Part shown: positions 20,185 to 32,673 of the stretch, one piece after another
Layout: the number at the start of each line of letters is the position of its first letter
How positions within the stretch are numbered: the first letter of the stretch is position 1
The notes under the pieces: model-generated
Databases searched by the model: none
Seen by the model: the letters and a program-made list of their open reading frames with translations, nothing else
Told to the model about the DNA's origin: nothing
DNA from: Sipunculus nudus
Lineage: Eukaryota > Annelida > Sipuncula > Golfingiida > Sipunculidae
Direction: 5' to 3'
Assembly: GCA_026874595.1 (NCBI GenBank)
Contig: CM049308.1
Location: 46,015,327-46,079,326, forward strand
DNA: 64,000 nucleotides
Program-made: the position numbers and the translations under genes

Positions 20185-23100
20185 CCATTTACTGGAGTTC
20201 TTCATGTCCCAAGGCTTAGGGTCACCTGTATCCAGGATATACCATATATCAATAGTGACAGACACTTACTGGAGTTTACAGTAACTGGTATTTTTCAGGT
20301 CTCGGATATATCATATATTAATAGTGACAAATACTTACTGCAGTATTTCATGTCCAAAGGGTTAAGGTAACTTGTATTATGGATATAACATATATTAATA
20401 GTGACAACACTTACCGGAGAATTTCATGTCCTAAGGGTTAGGGTAACCCATATCCCAGATATAGCATATATTAATAGTTACCATCACTTACCTCTAGTCT
20501 TTCATGCTCGAACGGTAAAGGTAGCCCGTATCCCGGATAAAGCATATGTTTAAAGTGACTAAAACTTACTGGAGTATTTCATGCTCGAAGAGTTAAGGTA
20601 ATCCGTATCCTGGATATAGCATATATTTATAATAGTAAACACTTACTGAAGAATTTCATGTCTAAGTGTTAAGGAATTCGTATACCGAATATAGCAAATA
20701 CTAATAGTGACAAACACTTACAGATGTATTTCATGCGCGATGTATTTCATGCCCGAAGGGATACGGTAACCCGTATCCTCGAAATAGCATATAGTAATAG
20801 TGACAAACATTTACTGAAGTATTTCATGTCGGAAGGCTTAGGGTCGTCCGTATCCAGGATATAGCATATATTAATAGTGAAAACTATTATTGGAGTATTT
20901 CATGTCCGAAGGTTTAGGGGAAGTGTCCGAATATAGAATATATCATTTGTGACAAACACTGACTGGAGTATTTCATGATCGAAGGCTAAGGGTCACCCGT
21001 ATCCAGGATATACCATATATTAACAGTGAAAGACACTTACTGGAGTATTTCATGCCCGAAGTTTTAGGGTAACCCGTGTCCCGATTATACCATATATTAA
21101 TAGTGACAAATACTGACTTGAGTATTTCATGATCGAAGGCTAAGGGTCACTCGTATCCAGGATATACCATATATTATTAGTGACAAACACTTACTGAAGA
21201 ATTTCATGTGTAAGTGTTATCGTGACTTGTACACCGGATATAGCAAATACTAATAGTGACAAACAGTTACTGATGTATTTCGTGCCCGAAATATTTCATG
21301 GGTAACCCGTATCTCGGATATAGCATATTTTAATAGTGACAACACTTACTGGAGTTAACACTTACTGGTGTATTTCATGCTCCAAGGGTTAGGGTAAACC
21401 GTATTCTGAATATACCATATATTAATAGTGACAAACACTTACTGGAATATTTCATGTCCTAAGGCGTAGGGAACTCGTACCTAGGATATACCATATATTA
21501 ATAGTGAGAAACACTTACTGGAGTATTTTATGTCCGAAGGGTAAGGGTAACCCGTATTACGGGTATAGCATAAATTAATAATGACAAACACTTTCTGGAG
21601 TATTTCATGCCGAAGGGCTAGGCTAAATGTCCGGATATAGCATATATCACTAGTGACAAATACTGACTGGAGCATTTCATGATCGAAAGCTAAGAAAAAC
21701 CCGTATCCAGGATATACCATATATTTTTACTGATAAACATTTAATGGAGTATTTCAGGCCCTATCGGTAAGGTTAACTCATTTCCCGGATAAAGCATATT
21801 TTAATAGTGACAAACACTTAATGGAGTATTTCATGCCCGCAGTTTTAGGGTAATCCGTATCACGGATATACCATATATTAATAGTGACAAACACTAACTG
21901 GAGTCCTTCATGCACGAAGGGTTAGGGTAACCCGAGTCCCGGATATAGGATATATTGATAGTTATCATCACTTACCTCTAGTATTTTATGCCCGAAGGGT
22001 AACGGTAGCCCGTATCCCGAATAAAGCTTATATTTTTAGTGACAAACACTGACTGGAGTATTTCATGCTGAAAATGTTAGGGTAAACCGTATTTCGGATA
22101 TAGCAGATATCAATTATGAGAAACTCTGACTAGAGTATTTCATGTCGTAAGTGTTAGGGTAACTCCTACCCGGATATAGCATAAATCAATAGTGAGAAAC
22201 ACTAATTGGACTATTTCATGTCCGAAGGCTTAGGGTCGTTAGTATCCGGGATATACTATATATTAATAGTGAAAAACGATTACTGGAGTATTTCATGCCC
22301 GAACGGTTAGGGTAACTCGTATCCCCGATAGAGCATATGTTAATAGTGACAAGTACTTGTTCATTCCGGAAGGAATTTGGTAACCCATATCCCGGATATA
22401 CCATATGTTAACAGTGATAAACACTTAATAGAGTTTACACTTACTGGTGTATTTTATGATCGAAGTGTAACCCGTATCCAGGATATACCATATATTATTA
22501 ATGACAAACACTAAAGAATTTCATGTCTAAGTGTTATGGTAACTCGTACACCGGATAAAGCAAATACTAATAGTGACAAACACTTACTGATGTATTTCAT
22601 GCCCGATGTATTTCATGCCCGAAGGGATAGGGTAACCCGTATGTCGGATATAGCATATTTTAATAGTGACAACACTTACTGGAGTTAACACCTACTGGTG
22701 TAATTCATGGTCCAAGCGTTAGGGTAAACCGTATTCTGGATATTACATATATTAATAGTGACAAACACTTACTGGAGTATTTCATGTCCGAAGGCGTAGG
22801 GAACTCGTATCTAGGATACACCATATATTAATAGTTACAAACACTTACTGGAGTATTTTATGCCCGAATGGTTAGGGTAACCGTATAATGAGTATGACAT
22901 AAATTTAAAGTGACAAGCACTTAATGGAGTATTTCATGCCCGAAGTTTTAGGGTAATCCGTATCACGGATATACCATATATTAATAGTGAAAAACACTTA
23001 CTGGAGTCCTTCATGCACGAAGGGTTAGGGTAACCCGTATCCCGGATATTGGATATATTGATAGTTACCATCAGTTACCTCTTGTATTTTATGCTCGAAG

Positions 23101-24132
23101 GGAAACGATAGCCTGTATCCCGGATAAAGCATATATTTATAGTGACAAACACTGACTGGAGTATTTTATGCTGAAAATGTTAGGGTAACCCGTAATTCGG
23201 ATATAGCAGATATCTATTACCCCAAACACTTAATGGAGTATTTCATGCCCGAAGGATTGGGTAACCCGTATACCGGATATACCATATGTTAATAGTGACT
23301 AACACTTTTTGAGGTATTTCATGTCCGAAGCGTCAGGGTAACCCGTAACCCGGATATAGCATATATTAAAAGTGACAAACAGTTACTCGAGTATTTCATG
23401 CCCGAAGGGTTAGGGTAACCTCTATCCCGGGTATAGCGTATATCATTAGTGACCAACATTAACTGGAGTATTTCATCTCCGAAGGGTAAGGGTAACCCGT
23501 ATCCTGGGAATGGCATATATTAACAGTGACAATCACTTACTGGAGTATTTCATGTCTTCAGTGGTAGGGTAACCCGTAACACAGATATACCATATATATA
23601 GTTGCAAACATTTACTAGAGTATATCATGTCCGAAGGGTTAGGGTAACCCGTATCCAGGGTATAGCATATATCACTAGTGACCAACATTAACTGGAGTAT
23701 TTCATCCCCGAAGGGTAAGGGTAACCCGTATCCCGGGTATAACATATATTAACAGTGACAATCACTTACTGGAATATTTCATGTCCTCAGTGTTAGGGTA
23801 ACCCGTAACACAGATATATAGTGTTTCATGTTCGAAGTGTAACGGTAGCCCGTATCACGGATAATGCATATATTAATATTGACAAACACTTACTGGAGTA
23901 TTTCATGCTCGAAGGGTTAGGGTAAGCCGTACCCCAGATATAATATATATCAATATTTTCTAACATTTATTTAAGTAATTCATGTCGAAGTGTTATGGTA
24001 ACTCGTATACCCAATATAGCACATACTAATAGTGACAAACCCGTATCCCGGATATAAGTGACAACCCCTAACTGAAGTCTTTCATGCCCGAAGTTTTAGG
24101 GTAACCCGTAACTCGGATATACCATATAATAT
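20185..24132 (+). repeat. 77-bp satellite array, block 1
   Basis: About 50 diverged head-to-tail monomers. Landmarks of each monomer in order: TTAGGGTAACCCGTATCCCG, GATATAGCATATATTAATAG, TGACAAACACTTACTGGAG, TATTTCATGCCCGAAGG. The commonest form contains GGGTTAGGGTAACCC, an inverted repeat of the TTAGGG hexamer. Some units are partial or fused. Open frames here (repeating YPGYG-like peptides) are by-products of the repeat. This block is interrupted at 24133 by the family-A Gypsy element. Confidence 0.95.
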
Positions 24133-24945
24133 TGTCAGGGGTTGCCGCCTTGCAGGTACTCTCGTCAAACTCGAACTCAAGGCAGTCGTTAAGACATTGT
24201 TCAATCAATATATATCAAAGCCGTACAGGTTCGCACCATGCACATACATTAAAAATATATTGAAACAGCAGGCTACTGGAGACTGACTACCAGGTGCCCT
24301 CCCTCAATACTTATAATATCCAGAGGCCCGAGTGAGGACCTGAGCGAAACAAGGGCTACAAGGCTGATGCTGGTATCGTTATCTGTCCACTACAGAGTAA
24401 ATGTGTGTTTCCTGTTGTTCTTAAAATGCCTATTAAGCAAAGACTATTATAATTTCAACAAAAAAATATTACCTTCCTAGATTACACAAGGACCACTTAA
24501 TCAGTGATACTATTTGTTACGTGATCACGAATTAGGGTTAAATAGTAATGAGAAATAAACTTAGATTATACTATGTGGATTTTAATTTATCAACTGAAAA
24601 ATGATTAATAACTGGAAATTTAAATAAGGTAAGGGATCATGACATATATGTACTTACAGAGAACAAAGAGGCCCACCTGATACTATATTATTCTAAGAAA
24701 TATAAATTAGGACCTGCTTGCAAATAAAGAAATATACTTTGACAGAAAACAGTCTATATATATCCATATGGGATATTGAGCATTGCCGTCGGGAGCCATC
24801 AGTGTCAGCGCGCAGGCGCTGGGCTTGTGGCATCGCCTGGCCGCTTACGCAACAGGCCGGGGCGACAGGGACTAGAGCTAATTGATAACGGCTGGACGTC
24901 AAGTGTACGCCCAGATCTGGGTGTACGAGTGCGTACTCTGTGACA
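24133..24945 (-). repeat. 3' LTR of family A (left-arm copy), 813 bp
   Basis: On the minus strand it runs from TG(T)CACAGAGTACGCACT (24945) to GGCAACCCCTGACA (24133), i.e. TG...CA ends. It has the same length as the intact right-arm 5' LTR. It retains a 38-bp segment that both right-arm 3' LTRs lack. Confidence 0.9.
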
Positions 24946-25546
24946 TACCTACCCCCCTAAGTGTGAGCGTCCTCGTCACACTAATTAAAAAAAATAGATC
25001 AGCTAGATAAATAAATAGAAGCTTAGATATACTAACTGAATTGCCAATAGCACCTATGAAACAGACTAGCCTGTTCTTCACTCGGTCAGTATATTTCCAT
25101 TATAGAATATGAATGTTCTTTAACTACTTGCTAGTTAGCTAACCTATGTACTCCTTAAGTATGACCCGACCACCAATCAGTGGATTCCGTTTGCACGAAC
25201 ACCGGCCGATCAAATTAATTTTAGAGGGGCACACTGATCAACTGATCTCCTTCATATCAACATGTAAATATATCTTATGCTTTCTATTTGATGACCACCT
25301 AAATTATACTTCTCACTATAGACCTCTTGCAAGCACCTTTAATGCAATTAGACGAACCTACACTGTGTTCCTCTCCACTTGTTAACTTAATAATAATTCC
25401 TTATTTTGCACTTCAACACATGAAACCTAAAATATATGAGCACTTATCCCTAATATAGTATCCCTACATTGCTAAGATTCCTTAATTCCTCAATGAGACT
25501 GGCATTAAATATGCACATATAAATAAACCCAAGAGTCCTTTGTCTT
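24946..25546 (-). other. 3' untranslated region and polypurine tract of family A
   Basis: Non-coding stretch between the chromodomain stop and the 3' LTR. Next to the LTR the minus strand carries TTAGGGGGGTAGGTA, a purine-rich tract in the place expected for plus-strand DNA priming. The same region occurs at 38636-39234 and 47559-48158. Confidence 0.65.
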
Positions 25547-25982
25547 TCAATATTTCATTTCAAAGTCCTGAATCAAGTCCTTATCACCAATCACTAGGTC
25601 TGTGTACTCCCAGTAGTTGTGTTCCGGCCCGAGGCCTTGCCACTGCACGAGGTACTTTGGTTCCAATCGTCCCGCGGCGTTCCGGGTCCACATCTTATCT
25701 AAGATGCGCTCGGGCTTTTTGTGGTCGGTCGCAAGCGGGTCATCTGGGGGTCGAGGTTTCTGGTAGTGTGTCTGAAATTTGATCACCATTATTATTTACG
25801 TTCTTTTCAACTTCCGTGTCGTCTTCAAAGTCATCGATCGGGGTTCGGATCGGCGCATTATCCGGATCGACGTAAGGCTTTATACGATTAACATGCACTA
25901 TGTGTTGCTTCCGCCGGTTATCACATGTTTCCACGCGGTAGTTCACGGGAGATGTTTTCTCCATTATCCGGTAGGGCCCATG
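25547..25982 (-). pseudogene. Integrase GPY/F module and chromodomain (family A, left)
   Basis: After a TGA at 25983-25985 the minus strand reads HGPYRIMEKTSPVNYRV, the GPY/F module, then HVNRIKPYVDP, an acidic linker, a frameshift near 25740, and a chromodomain whose core is ERILDKMW ... YLVQWQGL ... NYWEYTDL to about 25550. Chromodomains of chromoviruses bind modified histones and steer integration, which fits its location in satellite DNA. All aromatic-cage-type positions were not checked. Confidence 0.85.
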
Positions 25983-27811
25983 TCAGGAACGCGAGAGTTT
26001 TGGCGACAGCCCAGGACGTTTAACAGGAGTATATAGCCAAACGCAATGCCCAACTTGGTAATCTGTATCTTGTGCACACTCATCGAATCGTAGTTTAAGT
26101 TTCTGTTGTGCTAGTTCAGTGTTCTCTTTGCCTAAATGAAATGCTTCCTGCAGCCGCGTGATCATTTCAGTCCGATACTCGTCTGTGGAGGTGTATGTGA
26201 CCGCCGGAGTCTGCAACGTAGCTTCGACCGGTAGCACCATGTCACGTCCGTGACATAAGAAGAACGGTGTTTCCAGCATGGTGTCATGTAAGCTAGACCG
26301 GTACGCGGGGAGCGCAAACGAAATTAACTGGTCCCAGTCTCTTTGATGGCTGCTCACATACATTGATATTTGTTGCACCAACGTGGCGTTGAATCGTTTC
26401 ACGAGCCCATCAGTCTGCGGCCTATAGGCACTCGTTTTTGTCTTTTTTGTATTCATAATTGTACATATTTCGGATAGCACTTTCGACAGGAAGTTCCTCC
26501 CGCGATCGGAGAGCAGTGTTCGGGGTGCGCCGTGCCAGCAAACAATTTCTTCCACGAATGCCCGGGCAGTGGTGACAGCATCAGCTGCTCGAACTGCACG
26601 TGCCTCAGGGTATCTTGTAAAATAGTCACTGAAGTCGATAATATACCGGTTGCCGGAATCAGTAGGTGGAAGGGGTCCAAGTACATCGGCTGCCACACGG
26701 TTCCATGGGCCAGCCACAGGTATTGGTAACAATGGGGCCAGTTTTCTATTGCTCGGTGTCTTTCTTGTGGCACAGTGAACGCACGACTTACACCAGAATT
26801 CTACGTCGGCGTACATGCCTTTCCAGTAGAATCGCTCTTCTATCTTGGTATACGTTTTATGGAAGGCTAAATGGCCAGCCGTTGGGTCGTCATGGCAACA
26901 GTACATTATCTCGTCTACGAGAACACGCGGTACTACTAACTGTCGGCGAGTTAGCTGTCGTCGGCGGGGGCCGGGACACCACAGGTGGTACAGCACTCCA
27001 TCCTTTGATATATATTCCCCCGATTCTGCTGCTATTCGGCGGGCATCCGCCGAGTTAGTGGGGAGCGTACCATCCTGTAAATACTGGATCAGTGGCCTCA
27101 GACTGGGGTCACGTGATTGTTGGTCGACGGCCTTCTGTTCCATATGGTCACTCAGGTCAGCGACTTGTTCGATGGGTGCCACTGCGGTTTCCGGCATAGC
27201 GTCGATGTTGAACGGTGTTAACGACAGGCCGTCAGCATTCCCGTGCTTGGTTCGGTGTTTTACTTCAAAGTCATACTCTTGAACTTTCAATGACCAGCGT
27301 GCCAGCCGGCTGGCCGGGTCTTTAATGTTCATCAGCCACTTAAGGGGATTGTGGTCAGAGATTACGGTGAACTTACGCCCGTACAGGCAGTGGCGGAAGT
27401 GTTGCACTCCCCAGACTATTGCCAGTGCCTCCTTTTCGATCACAGCATAATTACGCTCATGCTTTCGAAGGTGGCCACTACCATAAGCGACAGTAGTTTC
27501 ACCATGTCCCTCAGTCTGTTGAACTAACACAATCCCTAATCCAGTATCACAGGCCTCCGTATAGAGCACAAAAGGGGGAGAAAAGTCTGAGTGTTGTATT
27601 ATCGGCTCACATGTCAGCGCTTTCTTTAGACTTTCAAAGGCATCGACGCATTTATCGTCTCAGCAAAATTCAACATTCCTCTTCATCAACCGATGTAGCG
27701 GACTCGCAATACTAGCAAAATCCTTCACAAACTTTCGGTAATACGAAGCCAATCCTGGGAATCTACGTAGTTCTGACACATCTCTAGGAGCCAGAAATTC
27801 ACGGACGGCAT
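25983..27811 (-). pseudogene. RNase H and integrase (family A, left)
   Basis: A long open stretch (27569-25983) covers RNase H (LYTEACDTGLGI, AVIEKEALAIVW, ISDHNPLKWL), the integrase zinc finger (HDDPTAGHLAFHK then CKSCVHC, intact here) and catalytic core (AADVLGPLPPT, LLSDRGRNFLS, YRPQTDGLVKRFN). The usual E in LVERF is K, so the third catalytic residue is lost. Upstream, TGA at 27659-27661 replaces a Trp. Of the three family-A copies this one keeps the longest open integrase. Confidence 0.87.
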
Positions 27812-28978
27812 TTACATTCTCGGGATCCGGTTCTGCTCCATCCCCAGAGACAACATGGCCGAGAAATGATACCTTAGGACCAGAGAAGGTACATTTCTTA
27901 CCTTCAGTTTAAGTCCAGCTTCTCTAAAGCGTTCAAAGATCTCTCCTAGTCTTTCCAGGTGCTCATCAAACGTAGATGAGAAAACAATTATATCATCTAG
28001 GTATACGAGGCATTTCTGCCATTGCATGCCACAGAGTAAGACGTCCATTAATCGTCGGAACGTGGAAGGAGAGTTACATGATCCGAACGGCATTGTATTG
28101 AATTCGAACAGTCCACAAAAGGAAGTAAATGCGGTTTTTTCTTTGTCTTCTTCGGTGACAGGTATCCGCCAATAACCAGATGCTAAGTCCATGGTGGAGA
28201 AATATTGCGATCCTTTAAACGCATCAAGCATATCGTCAATGCGCGGAAGCGGGTACACATCTTTCTTTGTAACGGAGTTCAACTGACGGTAATCCACACA
28301 GAAGCGCTCGGAGTTGTCTTTCTTCTTTACCAGTAAGATCGAAGCGCCCCAGGGGCTCTTTGATGGTGTTATGATGTCACGGTCAAGCATATTCTGTATA
28401 TGCTCTTGTATCACCTCTCTCTGAGACACGGGAACACGGTATGGTCTCTGTTTAATCGGAGCATGATCACCAGTGTTTATGTGATGTTCTACTGGATCAG
28501 TTCGGCCAAGGTCGCAATCATCGCTAGCAAATACATCCGAATATCGAACAAGAAGATCTTGTAGCTGTCCTACCTGATCAGCGGCCAAGCCGTTCTGAGT
28601 AACATCTGGAAGGCCCCCCGTAGTTTCACCTTGAGTCGGAGTCGGTCCCGTGTGTACGGCTGCACACTCGGCGATTTCTAATTGACCCATACAGGTGCCA
28701 GCGTGTAATCTGACAGCGGTCGTACTTGGGTTCAATACATGGGTAATCACAGAATTGTTTCTAGTCACTGTCAATGCACGAGCCGGGTAAACACGATATT
28801 TCTCATTAAAATGAACACTGGGTTCCACTACACCACATACACCATCCGGCGCGCCTTGGGCTTCTAAGCTGATGGTTTTTCCAGAACGTGCTGGAATCTC
28901 TATCATTTCCAGCAAATTCACAGACCATTCACGGTGGTTTGTTTGACATACTGACTTTTTCTCCTTGCCAGATAACAC
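27812..28978 (-). pseudogene. pol: Reverse transcriptase (family A, left)
   Basis: An open frame of 388 codons holding the pre-RT linker, PYRVPVSQREVIQEHI, SPWGASILLVKKKD, FCVDYRQLN, STMDLASGYWRIPV, NTMPFGSCNSPSTF and the catalytic LVYLDDIIVF (about 27985-28014). A 1-bp deletion in LKLK near 27900 throws the thumb out of frame. It is the best RT frame in the window; the two right-arm copies have a 2-bp insertion before SPWGA. Confidence 0.88.
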
Positions 28979-29640
28979 ACTGATCGTAAAAGTCTATTAA
29001 CATTCCAACAGAATCCAGTAAGTCAGTTCCTACAAGGCAGTCGTATGGGAAGTTTTTGGCTACCTGGGCGTTGTGTCTGACTTTAGGGCCTGCGAATTCG
29101 AGTTCAATCGACACCTGTCCTATAATGATTATTTGGTCCCCGGTAGCCGACACGATGGGCCCACCGGCGGCGGGGAGTATTTCGGCGACACCCATTTCAG
29201 TAAGCAATGTGTTATTTACTATAGTTATTCCCGCACCAGTATCCACAAGAAAAGTAACGGGCACGCCATTCACTTTTCCGGGGACTCTGACCCCATGCGA
29301 CCTTGCGGGCGGTGAACATACCGCAACATGCGTGGCAGGGAGACGGTTTGAGTTTATGACTGAATTTGACAGACTTACCGGTGTTGGCTCTTCGCTGGCA
29401 TCTTGACAGTGCGATTGACATTCAGCTGTTGGTTGATTGCTGACACCGAAATGTATACAGGTAACGTCCTCTGCGGTTGTAAAACAGGCGTTTGAACCGT
29501 TGGGCTCTTCATTAACGAGATCTGTCGTACTATTTTCGGTAAATCCGTAGCGTTCTTCACGAATACAAGCAACACGATTTGGAGGATTTCCGGTAGCGGA
29601 CCCTTCACCTCCAGTGGAAGAGGCGTAAATTAGTTTTTTA
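28929..29640 (-). pseudogene. Protease with remnant of gag 3' end (family A, left)
   Basis: Minus-strand protease with FLVDTGAGITIV (catalytic Asp) and CLVGTDLLDSVGMLI (second motif). Upstream in shifting frames are the few dozen residues that remain between the leader and protease. No capsid domain and no zinc knuckle is present, so gag has been deleted. It overlaps the start of the RT frame by 50 bp in another frame. Confidence 0.8.
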
Positions 29641-29737
29641 GAGTGTCACTGCGGCCATATGACTTGACTCGCTCCGCGTCAGGGCATTGGTCCGTGAGGT
29701 GGCGGACTTCCTAAATCCCTCTTCTGATCACCAATTT
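29641..29737 (-). other. Leader with candidate primer-binding site (family A, left)
   Basis: Immediately after the 5' LTR the minus strand reads AAATTGGTGATCAGAAGAGG. TGG starting 3-4 nt after the LTR is the usual primer-binding-site position; the tRNA was not identified (TGGTGA could pair with a tRNA ending TCACCA). Confidence 0.5.
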
Positions 29738-30493
29738 TGTCAGGGGTTGCCGACTTGCAGGTTCTCTCGTCAAACTCGAACTCAAGGCAGACGTTAAGAC
29801 GATGTTTAATCAATATATAACAAAGCCTTACAGGTTCGCACCATGCACATACATTAAATATATATTGAAACAGCAGGCTACTGGAGACTGACTACCAGGT
29901 GCTCTCCCTCAATACTTATACTATCCAGAGGCCCGAGTGAGGACCTGAACGAAACAAGGGTTACAAGGCTGATGCTGGTATCGTTATCTGTCCACTACAG
30001 AGTAAATGTGTGTTTCCTGTCTGCTCTTAAAATGTCTATTAAGCAAAGACTATTATAATTTCAACAATAAATATAACCTTCCCAGATTACTCAAGGAACA
30101 CTTAATCAGTGATACTAATTGTGACGTAATCACGAATTAGGGTTAAATATTAATGAGAAATAAACTTAGATTATACTATGTGGATTATAGTTTATCAACT
30201 GAAAAATGATTAATAACTGGAAATTTAAATAAGGTAAGGTATCATGACATATATGTACTTACAGAGAACAAAGAGGCCCACCTGATACTATATCATTCTA
30301 AGAAATATAAATTAGGACCTGCTTGCAAATAAAGAAATATACTTTGACAGAAAACACTCCATATATATCCATATAGGATATTGAGCATTGCCGTCGGGAG
30401 CCATCAGTGTCAACGCGCAGGCACTGGGCTGGTGGCATCGCCTGGCCGCTTACGCAACAGGCCGGGGCGAAAGGGACCAGAGATAATTGATAA
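29738..30493 (-). repeat. 5' LTR of family A (left), outer end deleted
   Basis: Matches the 813-bp LTR from GGCAACCCCTGACA (29738 side) outward, but stops at about 30493, where about 65 bp including the TGTTACAGAGTACGC terminus are replaced by a direct join to satellite-flank AT-rich sequence. Confidence 0.87.
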
Positions 30494-30612
30494 AGGCATT
30501 ATTATATTAGTGACATATACCTACTGTAGTACACACTTACTGGTGTATTTCATGCTTGCAGGGTTAGGTTAACCCTTATCCCGGATATTGCATATATTAA
30601 TAGTGACAAACA
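30494..30612 (+). repeat. 77-bp satellite, block 2
   Basis: One to two monomers between the truncated LTR and the SINE. Its last 15 bp (30598-30612, TAATAGTGACAAACA) are the left copy of the SINE target duplication. Confidence 0.85.
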
Positions 30613-30967
30613 TAACCGGCATCTGTGGCTCAGAGGAAAGAGCACAATACACAAAGCTGGGAGATCGTGAGTTCGAATCTCAGTCGAGGCGGTGAGATTA
30701 TTCACGGTCGGCCCCCAACCGGGTAAGCGTTCTGCCGGCTTAAAGGAAAGACCATGCGCAACTGCCATGTATCACTCACAAACGAGCACGCGTTTCGGGG
30801 GTTCCTCTTAGTATGTAACCGCAGGTGCACTTGTCACCGGACCTAGCTGATGCCAGGTTATAAAATGAGAGGAAGCGTGTGATACTCTCTGTCTCGTAGT
30901 CCGAAGGTAGCATTAAAAATTTAAAATTTGAGGCGGTTACCTCCACCAAAAATAATATTTAAAAAAA
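30613..30967 (+). mobile_element. tRNA-derived SINE (left-arm copy), 355 bp
   Basis: The 5' part is tRNA-like: box A TGGCTCAGAGG (about 30627) and box B GTTCGAATCT (30671-30680) correctly spaced for an internal RNA polymerase III promoter. A unique body follows, and a 3' end GAGGCGGTTACCTCCACCAA and an A/T-rich tail. It is bounded by a 15-bp target-site duplication TAATAGTGACAAACA (30598-30612 and 30968-30982), which is itself satellite sequence. Confidence 0.85.
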
Positions 30968-32670
30968 TAATAGTGACAAACAGTTACTGGAGTATTTCAT
31001 GTACGAAGGCTAAGGGCAACTCGTATCCAGGATATACCATATATGAATAGTGGCAAACACATATCACTAGAATTTCATGAGCGAATGGATAAGGTATCCT
31101 GTTTCCCGGGTATAGCAATTATTAATAGTGAGAAACACTTATTGGTGCATTCATGTAACCCCTAACACGGATATAGCATATATTAATAGTGAAAACACTC
31201 CCTGGAGTATTTCATGCCCGAAGGTTTAGGGTAACCCGTATCCCGGATATAACATATATTACTAGTGGGAAACACTGACTGGAGTATTTATTTCATGTCC
31301 GAAGGCTTAGGGCCACTCGTATCCAGAATATACCATATATTAACAGTGAAAAACACTGGAGTTTTTCAGGTTCGAAGGGTTAGGGTAACCCGTATCCCGG
31401 ATAAAGCATACATTAAAAGTGACTAACATTTACTGGAGTATTTCATGCTCGAAGAGTTAGGGTAACCCGTATCCCGGATATAGCATATATTAATAAACAC
31501 TTAATGAAGAATTTCATGTCTAAGTGTTATGATAACTCGTATACCAGGTATAGCAAATACTAAAAGTGACAAACACTTACTGATGTATTTCATGTCTTAA
31601 GGGATAGGGTAATCTTTATCTCGGATAAAGCATATTTTAATAGTGACAACACTTACTGGAGTTAACACTTACTGGTGTATTTCATGCTCTAAAGGTTAGG
31701 GTAAACCGTATCCCGGATATACCATATATTAATAGTGACAAACACTTACCGGAGCATTGCATGCCCGAAGGGTTAGGGTAAGTGTCCGGATATAGCATAT
31801 ACCACTATTGACAAACACTGACTGGAGTGTATCATGATCGAATGCTAAGGGTCACCGGTATCCAGTATATACCATATATTATTAGTGACAAACATTTACT
31901 GGAGTATTTCATGCCCGAAGGGTTAGGGTAAGTGTCCGGATATAGCATATACCCATTTTGACAAACACTGGCTGGAGTATTTCAGGTTCAATGGGTTAGG
32001 GTAACCCGTATCCCGGATAGAGCATATATTAATAGTAACAATGACTTATTGGAGTGAACACTTGCTGGTGTTTTTCAGGCCGGAAGGGTTAGGGTAACCC
32101 GTAGGGTAAGGTTAAGTGTCCGGATATAGCATATACCACTATTGACAAACACTGACTGGAATATTTCAGGTTCAATGGGTTAGGGTAACCCGTATCCCGG
32201 ATAGAGCATATATTAATAGTGACAAAGACTAATTGGAGTAAACATTTACTGGTGTTTTTCATGGCCGGAAGGGTTAGGGTAACCCGTATCCCGGATATAG
32301 CATATACTAATAGTGACAGATACAGGAGTTTTTCATGCTCAAAGCGTAAAGGTAACCCGAATTTCGGATATAGCGTATATTAATAGTGACAAACACTTCC
32401 TGGTTTATTTCATGACTGAAGGCCTACGGTAACACGTATCTCGGATATGCCATATATTAAAAGTGACAAACACAGGAGCATTTCATGTCTGAAGTCTATG
32501 GGTAACTCTTATCCAGGAAATACATATATATTAATTGTGACATACATTACCTGGAGTATTTCATGCTCGAAGGGTAAGGGTAACCCGTGTCCCGGACATA
32601 GCATACATTAATAGAGACAAACACATATTTCAGTTTTTCATGTCCGCAGTGTTAGGGTAACCCGTCACAC
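30968..32670 (+). repeat. 77-bp satellite, block 3, crossing into the palindrome spacer
   Basis: About 22 monomers, still in plus orientation. The part up to 31268 belongs to the palindrome arm; 31269-32670 is spacer, unpaired with the right arm. The segment 31982-32153 has a reverse-complement copy at 43576-43747. Within it a GTAGGGTAAGGTTAAGTGTC fusion of monomers is a useful tag. Confidence 0.92.
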
Positions 32671-32673
32671 GGC

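Larger units (their letters stand above)
24133..30493 (-). mobile_element. Chromodomain Ty3/Gypsy family A, left-arm copy
   Basis: Minus-strand element: 5' LTR at the right (29738-30493), protease, RT, RNase H, integrase with GPY/F module and C-terminal chromodomain, 3' LTR at the left. It sits inside the 77-bp satellite at the same site as the right-arm element, whose flanks show a 4-bp ATAT duplication. Gag is almost wholly missing. The 5' LTR has lost about 65 bp of its outer end. Several stops and frameshifts disable pol. Confidence 0.9.
7437..31268 (+). repeat. Left arm of giant inverted repeat
   Basis: This stretch is found again in reverse complement at 32848-64000. Matching landmarks in mirror order are the env gene (10478 with 60960), the GCGCGGTAGCAA array, a LINE tail, a CAGGGGCGTAGC-ended transposon (18859-19948 with 52410-53471), the 77-bp satellite, a chromodomain Gypsy element and a SINE (30613-30967 with 33164-33518). 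Sequence identity at the inner edge stops after ACTAGTGG at 31268. The arms differ by scattered substitutions and by indels, including about 820 bp present only here (about 12583-13400). The outer limit is set only by the window's right end. Confidence 0.93.

Noticed and set aside
20185-24132. Many short open frames in the satellite encoding YPGYGLP-like or ISYINSDKYLL-like peptides
   Set aside because: They recur with the 77-bp period (not a multiple of 3), on both strands of homologous blocks, and have no start context or domain; they are by-products of the repeat.
26845-27282. Plus-strand open frames antisense to the family-A integrase (also 29056-29406, 34864-35106, 36900-37337, 45824-46261)
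   Set aside because: They are antisense shadows of recognisable pol domains and carry no motif of their own.
30613-30690. Possible tRNA gene
   Set aside because: Box A and B are present, but the sequence continues into a 355-bp body with a tail and target duplications, and the cloverleaf is degenerate; it is a SINE.
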